Shown: positions 5,797 to 8,959 of the stretch, one piece after another
Position numbering within the stretch: position 1 is the stretch's first letter
Layout of the letters: each line of letters starts with the position of its first letter
Origin: CAYLZO01 sp964387775
GTDB taxonomy: Bacteria; Chloroflexota; Anaerolineae; JAAYZQ01
Reading direction: 5' to 3'
Length of the DNA: 8,959 nt
NCBI GenBank assembly: GCA_964387775.1
Contig: CAYLZO010000220.1
Coordinates: 1 to 8,959 of the forward strand
Made by a program: the position numbers and the translations under genes
The notes under the pieces: model-generated
Seen by the model: only the letters and a program-made list of their open reading frames with translations
Database searches by the model: none
Told to the model about the DNA's origin: nothing

Positions 5797-6453
5797 ATGA
5801 TGAAGATAACAAATTTGCTTTTGATCCGCCACGCTACCAATGATTGGGTGGGCGAAAAACTGGCGGGCTGGACGCCCGGGGTTCATCTCAACGAGGAAGG
5901 CCAGGCTCAGGCTGTAGCACTGGCCAAGCGCCTGCGCGACGTGCCCCTGGCGGCCATCTACAGCAGCCCCCTGGAGCGGACGATGGAGACGGCCCAACCC
6001 ATCGCCGAGGCCCACGGCCTGGAAGTCGAGATTCGTGAAGGGCTGGGCGAGACGCGCTTTGGCGAGTGGACCGGCCGCGAGTTGAAAGAACTGAAAGACG
6101 AGGAACTCTGGCCCGTGGTCCAGGTCTATCCCGGAGGGGCAAGGTTTCCCGGCGGCGAATCGCTGCGCGAGGTCCAGGCCCGCGTCGTAGCCGAACTGGA
6201 CGCCATCCGGGACCTGCACCCGGAGCGGACCGTGGCTGCTGTCTTTCATTCAGACCCGATCAAGCTGGCGGCGGCCTACTACCTCGGCTTGCCGCTGGAT
6301 CTTTTTCAACGCCTGGCCATCAGTCCTGCCTCGGTGACAGTCTTTTCGTTCACCAAGTTCGGCCCGCGACTGATCTGCCTGAACCATACAGATACTTTGC
6401 CTTCTTTCAAGATTGAGGAGGAGGAAAAGGAAGAGGAAAACAAGGAGCAATGA
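5797..6453 (+). CDS. Histidine phosphatase (phosphoglycerate-mutase-like), MSMEG_4193-type
   Basis: This is a 218-residue member of the histidine phosphatase superfamily, in which a phosphohistidine intermediate forms at the RH motif. Seen here are LLIRHAT (Arg11-His12), SSPLERT (56-62) and GETRFGEWTG (84-93). The second active-site His is His151, in FHSDPIK rather than the common SHGG form. That HSDPIK variant and the following two genes fit the actinobacterial MSMEG_4193 family of the conserved trio (from memory, TIGR03848). The substrate is unknown; it should not be called a glycolytic mutase. Three consecutive ATGs (5794, 5797, 5800) follow GGCGGAG; the second or third has the better spacing. 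The C terminus is an unusual acidic tail (about 205-218, IEEEEKEEENKEQ). The stop overlaps an ATG of the next gene. Confidence 0.88.
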   Translation: MMKITNLLLIRHATNDWVGEKLAGWTPGVHLNEEGQAQAVALAKRLRDVPLAAIYSSPLERTMETAQPIAEAHGLEVEIREGLGETRFGEWTGRELKELKDEELWPVVQVYPGGARFPGGESLREVQARVVAELDAIRDLHPERTVAAVFHSDPIKLAAAYYLGLPLDLFQRLAISPASVTVFSFTKFGPRLICLNHTDTLPSFKIEEEEKEEENKEQ

Positions 6454-6455
6454 CC

Positions 6456-6980
6456 ATGCCCTATTCTGTTTTTGACCTGAATCCCGTGGACCACATCACC
6501 ACCGACGCCATCGGCAGTCCTGGCGAGCGTGTCTTTTACATGCAGGCCCGCAAGGGACATCGCGTCGTGACCGTCATCTGCGAGAAGGAACACGTCGCCG
6601 CCCTGGCCCTCGCCACCGAGCAGGTGCTTCTGGCCCTGGCCGGCGGCGACGCCGAGGCCGTGGTCGAACCGGCCCCGGCCTTGGAGGAGGGCATGGAGCT
6701 GGAGTACCCGCTCGATCCGGTCTTTCACGTAGGACAGGTGAACCTGGGCTACGACGAGGTCAGCGAGCGGCTGGTGGTCATTGCCTACGAACTGATGGCC
6801 GAAGACGACGATGCGACGCCCTCCGTTGCCCGCTTTTGGGCCACGCCGGAGCAGATGCGCGCCTTCAGCATCCATGGCCAGGAGGTCGTCGCCGCCGGCC
6901 GCCCCCGCTGCGTTATGTGTGGCGAGCCGATGGACCCCGAAGGTCACTTCTGTCCCCGGAGGAACGGCCACAAGACGTGA
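6456..6980 (+). CDS. DUF3090 family protein with C-terminal Cys/His metal site
   Basis: The 174-residue product matches the DUF3090 family, the middle member of the conserved trio (from memory, TIGR03847). The N terminus MPYSVFDLNPVDHITTDAIG and the segment GERVFYMQARKGHRVV are typical. The C-terminal end carries Cys152-x2-Cys155, His164-x-Cys166 and His172 (CVMCGEP, EGHFCPRRNGH), a likely zinc site. No membrane segment or signal peptide is seen. The biochemical role is unknown. I prefer the ATG at 6456, 8 bases after AAGGAG (6442-6447), and the family usually starts MP. The ATG at 6450 overlaps the upstream stop as ATGA but is only 2 bases from that site. Translation is probably coupled to the phosphatase. 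The stop overlaps the GTG start of the following gene. Confidence 0.88.
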   Translation: MPYSVFDLNPVDHITTDAIGSPGERVFYMQARKGHRVVTVICEKEHVAALALATEQVLLALAGGDAEAVVEPAPALEEGMELEYPLDPVFHVGQVNLGYDEVSERLVVIAYELMAEDDDATPSVARFWATPEQMRAFSIHGQEVVAAGRPRCVMCGEPMDPEGHFCPRRNGHKT

Positions 6981-7708
6981 GCGACCGCGTCAGCCAAGAG
7001 CGCGTTCTACACGCTCTGCGGGGAGGCGAGATCGCGGTCGAGGGCCTCATCCCTTGGAGTTCCAACGCCACGCTGCTGGTCACCATCCGTGACGACGAGT
7101 GGGAGTTGCTGGCCGTCTACAAGCCCCAGCGCGGCGAGCGCCCCCTCTGGGATTTCCCCTTTGGCACCCTGGGCATGCGCGAGACGGCGAGTTATCTTGT
7201 GTCCGAGGCCCTGGGCTGGGGCCTCGTTCCCCCCACGGTGCTGCGCCGGGGGCCGCAGGGGCTGGGATCGGTCCAGTTCTACGTCCACGCCCGGGAAAAA
7301 GCACACTTTTTCACCATCCGCGACGATCCGGCCTACGCCGACGACTTGCGACGGCTGGCGGCCTTTGACGCCGTCACCAACAACGCCGACCGCAAGTCGG
7401 GCCATTGCCTGGTGGACGAACAAGGGCGGCTGTGGGCCATTGACAACGCCCTCACGTTCCACGACGAGCCCAAACTGCGGACCGTCATCTGGGATTTTGC
7501 CGGAGAGTCCTTGCCGCCTGACGTGATGGGGGATCTGCGGGCACTCCAAGAGGCTGTGGCCAAGGGTTGTCCTTTGAGCCAAGCCTTGGAAGAGTTGTTG
7601 AGCGAACCAGAGATGGCCGCTCTTCGCCACCGTCTGGCGCGCCTCATCCACACCGGCCGCTTCCCCGAGCCGGGGCCGGGCCGCCCAACCCCCTGGCCGC
7701 TGATCTGA
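6977..7708 (+). CDS. SCO1664-family kinase-like protein (PI3/PI4-kinase-related fold)
   Basis: The 243-residue protein belongs to the SCO1664 family, the third member of the trio (from memory, TIGR03843), which is distantly related to phosphatidylinositol 3/4-kinases. Kinase-like features can be read off: Lys49 in AVYKPQRGERP as candidate ATP-binding lysine, Glu69 in RETASYLVSEALG, the loop FDAVTNNADRKSGH (130-143) with Asn136 and Asp138-Arg139-Lys140 as candidate catalytic residues, and AIDN (154-157), in the place of the metal-binding DFG-like motif. What it phosphorylates, if anything, is unknown. The GTG at 6977 is used because it overlaps the previous stop as GTGA; GGAGGA lies 13 bases upstream, and the homologous region begins soon after. 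The C terminus is Pro/Gly-rich. The tight overlaps imply co-expression with the phosphatase and DUF3090. Confidence 0.88.
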   Translation: MSDRVSQERVLHALRGGEIAVEGLIPWSSNATLLVTIRDDEWELLAVYKPQRGERPLWDFPFGTLGMRETASYLVSEALGWGLVPPTVLRRGPQGLGSVQFYVHAREKAHFFTIRDDPAYADDLRRLAAFDAVTNNADRKSGHCLVDEQGRLWAIDNALTFHDEPKLRTVIWDFAGESLPPDVMGDLRALQEAVAKGCPLSQALEELLSEPEMAALRHRLARLIHTGRFPEPGPGRPTPWPLI

Positions 7709-7738
7709 ACCGACCTGCTCGACGCCACACCCTAAAAA

Positions 7739-7778
7739 TCTAACAAAACGCTAACACTTGTCTAATCCCATTCTAACA
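7739..7778 (+). promoter_or_regulatory. Four direct repeats with 11-base period upstream of dnaK
   Basis: The heptamers TCTAACA (7739), GCTAACA (7750), TCTAATC (7761) and TCTAACA (7772) start exactly 11 bases apart. Direct repeats at one helical turn are the normal binding pattern of OmpR/PhoB-family response regulators, and the unit resembles the TTAACA repeat of Bacillus PhoP boxes. They lie just upstream of the candidate dnaK promoter, a suitable place for activation. The regulator is not identified. Confidence 0.6.
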
Positions 7779-7785
7779 CTCATCC

Positions 7786-7814
7786 TGTAAAGTAGGGTTG
7801 AAGCCAAGTAGAAT
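7786..7814 (+). promoter_or_regulatory. Candidate dnaK promoter
   Basis: TAGAAT (7809-7814) is a good -10, with a poor -35-like TGTAAA (7786-7791) at 17 bases. A weak -35 is common where an activator binds, and the repeats end 7 bases upstream. An alternative -10, TAAAGT at 7788-7793, would place the last repeat over the -35 position as in Pho promoters. No CIRCE or HAIR inverted repeat is present. Confidence 0.45.
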
Positions 7815-7860
7815 TGGGAACAAACAAAGCTTTTAAGGTGGATTTTAGGAGGAAAAAGAC

Positions 7861-8959
7861 ATGGCCAAGATTATAGGCATTGACTTGGGCACCACCAACA
7901 GTGTCGTGGCAGTGATGGAGGGCGGCGAGCCCACGGTCATTCCCACGGCCGAAGGCGGGCGACTCTGCCCCTCGGTGGTAGCCTTTACGAAGAACGGCGA
8001 GCGGCTGGTGGGCCAGACGGCGCGGCGACAGGCCGTCGTCAATTCGGACAACACCATCTTTTCCATCAAGCGGCTGATGGGCCGCCGCTACGACGAAGCG
8101 GAAGTGGAAAAAGCCCGCGAGATCCTGCCCTACAAAATCGTCGAGGGCAAATCGGGCGACGCGCGCGTGTCCGTGCCCCAGACGGACAAAGAGTACACGC
8201 CGCAGGAAATCTCGGCGATGATCCTGCGCAAGCTAAAGCAGGACGCCGAGGCCTACCTGGGCGAGCCGGTGAACCAGGCCGTCATCACCGTGCCGGCCTA
8301 CTTCAACGACTCGCAGCGCCAGGCGACCAAGGACGCCGGCAAAATCGCCGGGCTCGAAGTGATGCGCATCATCAACGAGCCGACGGCGGCGTCTCTGGCC
8401 TACGGGCTGGACCGCGAGGACGCCGAGACCATCCTCGTCTTTGACCTGGGTGGCGGGACGTTCGACGTATCGATCCTGGACGTGGGCGAGGGCGTGGTCG
8501 AGGTGCAGGCCACCAGCGGCGACACCTTCCTGGGTGGCGACGACTGGGACCAGCGCATCGTCGATTACGTCGCCGGCGAGTTCAAGAAGGATCAGGGCAT
8601 TGACCTGCGACAGGACAAGCAGGCGCTCCAACGCCTGAACGAGGCGGCCGAGAAGGCCAAGGTTGAGCTTTCGACGGTCCTGGAGACCGAGATCAACCTG
8701 CCCTTCATCACCGCCGACGCCAGCGGCCCCAAGCACTTGCAGGTCAAGCTGACGCGGGCCAAGCTGGAGCAGCTCACCGAGGACCTGGTGCAGCGTTGCC
8801 GCGAGCCTTTCGAGCAGGCGTTGGAAGACGCCAAGCTCTCGGCCAACGACATCGACGAGGTGGTCCTGGTGGGCGGCGCGACGCGCATGCCCATGATCCA
8901 GGACTTGGTCCGCGAGCTGACCGGCGGCAAGGAGCCCCACAAGGGCGTCAACCCCGACG
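7861..8959 (+). CDS. dnaK: Chaperone protein DnaK (Hsp70), 3' end cut by the window
   Basis: DnaK is the cytoplasmic ATP-dependent chaperone that works with DnaJ and GrpE. The frame stays open from ATG at 7861 to the window edge, giving 366 codons of an expected 610-640. That covers almost all of the nucleotide-binding domain and none of the substrate-binding domain. All three Hsp70 signatures are present: IDLGTTNS (7-14), VFDLGGGTFDVS (193-204) and VVLVGGATRMP (334-344). The region around residues 75-105 (RLMGRRYDEAEV, ILPYKIVEG) carries the insert found in DnaK of Gram-negative-type lineages but absent from Firmicutes. AGGAGG (7847-7852) is 8 bases from the start. The gene stands apart from the trio by 152 bases with its own regulatory region, so it probably begins a new transcription unit; grpE and dnaJ could follow outside the window. 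Confidence 0.97.
   Translation, partial: MAKIIGIDLGTTNSVVAVMEGGEPTVIPTAEGGRLCPSVVAFTKNGERLVGQTARRQAVVNSDNTIFSIKRLMGRRYDEAEVEKAREILPYKIVEGKSGDARVSVPQTDKEYTPQEISAMILRKLKQDAEAYLGEPVNQAVITVPAYFNDSQRQATKDAGKIAGLEVMRIINEPTAASLAYGLDREDAETILVFDLGGGTFDVSILDVGEGVVEVQATSGDTFLGGDDWDQRIVDYVAGEFKKDQGIDLRQDKQALQRLNEAAEKAKVELSTVLETEINLPFITADASGPKHLQVKLTRAKLEQLTEDLVQRCREPFEQALEDAKLSANDIDEVVLVGGATRMPMIQDLVRELTGGKEPHKGVNPD

Noticed and set aside
5646..5840. N-terminal extension of the kinase-MazG protein to the ATG at 5840
   Set aside because: The extension would cross the kinase's own promoter and the opposite operon's promoter and start, and it adds about 65 residues before the P-loop domain. The TTG at 5645 has a good ribosome binding site.
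5794..6453. Naming the histidine phosphatase a glycolytic phosphoglycerate mutase
   Set aside because: The second His motif is HSDPIK and the gene sits in the uncharacterised trio. Membership in the superfamily does not support the glycolytic role.
7709..7860. CIRCE or HAIR operator before dnaK
   Set aside because: Neither TTAGCACTC-N9-GAGTGCTAA nor CTTGAGT-N7-ACTCAAG is present; the repeats seen are direct, not inverted.
8233..8940. Open frame of 235 codons on the - strand opposite dnaK
   Set aside because: dnaK on the + strand has all family signatures through this stretch, and the antisense frame has no domain or ribosome binding site.
1..8959. Insertion sequences, prophage, CRISPR arrays, tRNA or rRNA genes
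   Set aside because: I saw no transposase or integrase genes, terminal inverted repeats, regularly spaced repeats with spacers, or conserved RNA sequences. The region looks like core chromosome.

Overview
The window is GC-rich chromosomal DNA with no mobile elements, tRNA, rRNA or CRISPR array that I can see. It most likely comes from a Chloroflexota bacterium (Anaerolineae or a relative). The reasons are a sortase with a long Thr-Pro stalk, a Yip1-family membrane protein, a trio of genes otherwise typical of Actinobacteria but also known in Chloroflexi, a MurA with Asp in place of the catalytic Cys, and a DnaK with the long insert near residues 75-105. This assignment is an inference from gene content, not from a marker gene.

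Left part (1-4227). A fosfomycin-insensitive-type murA is followed by a 260-base leader with several hairpins and a Yip1-domain membrane protein. Next is a strong hairpin that terminates the convergent Yip1 and UPF0173 metallo-hydrolase genes. The hydrolase and a stalked sortase are divergent, and their promoters share one overlapping -35 site. A small two-helix membrane protein converges on the sortase with only 3 bases between them.

Middle (4228-4611). A non-coding block has the hallmarks of a replication origin. Two perfect DnaA boxes and one near-perfect box are spaced about two helical turns apart. About 200 bases further on, a one-mismatch box is followed by a short GC spacer, a run of CTA/CGA triplets matching the DnaA-trio pattern, and an AT-rich stretch. 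No dnaA or dnaN is in the window. The AT-rich stretch runs into the 3' end of a gene for an unusual two-domain enzyme, a deoxynucleoside kinase fused to a MazG-like nucleotide pyrophosphohydrolase.

Right part (5646-8959). A divergent promoter pair drives the kinase-MazG gene leftward and a tightly packed three-gene operon rightward. The operon encodes a histidine phosphatase, a DUF3090 protein with a Cys/His metal site, and a kinase-like SCO1664-family protein. The stop codons of the first two genes overlap potential start codons of the next. The trio is conserved but has no known function, and its phosphatase plus kinase-like composition suggests a modification/demodification pair. After it comes dnaK, cut by the window edge at codon 366. 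Its upstream region has four TCTAACA-like repeats with an exact 11-base period, as expected for an OmpR/PhoB-type response regulator, and no CIRCE element.
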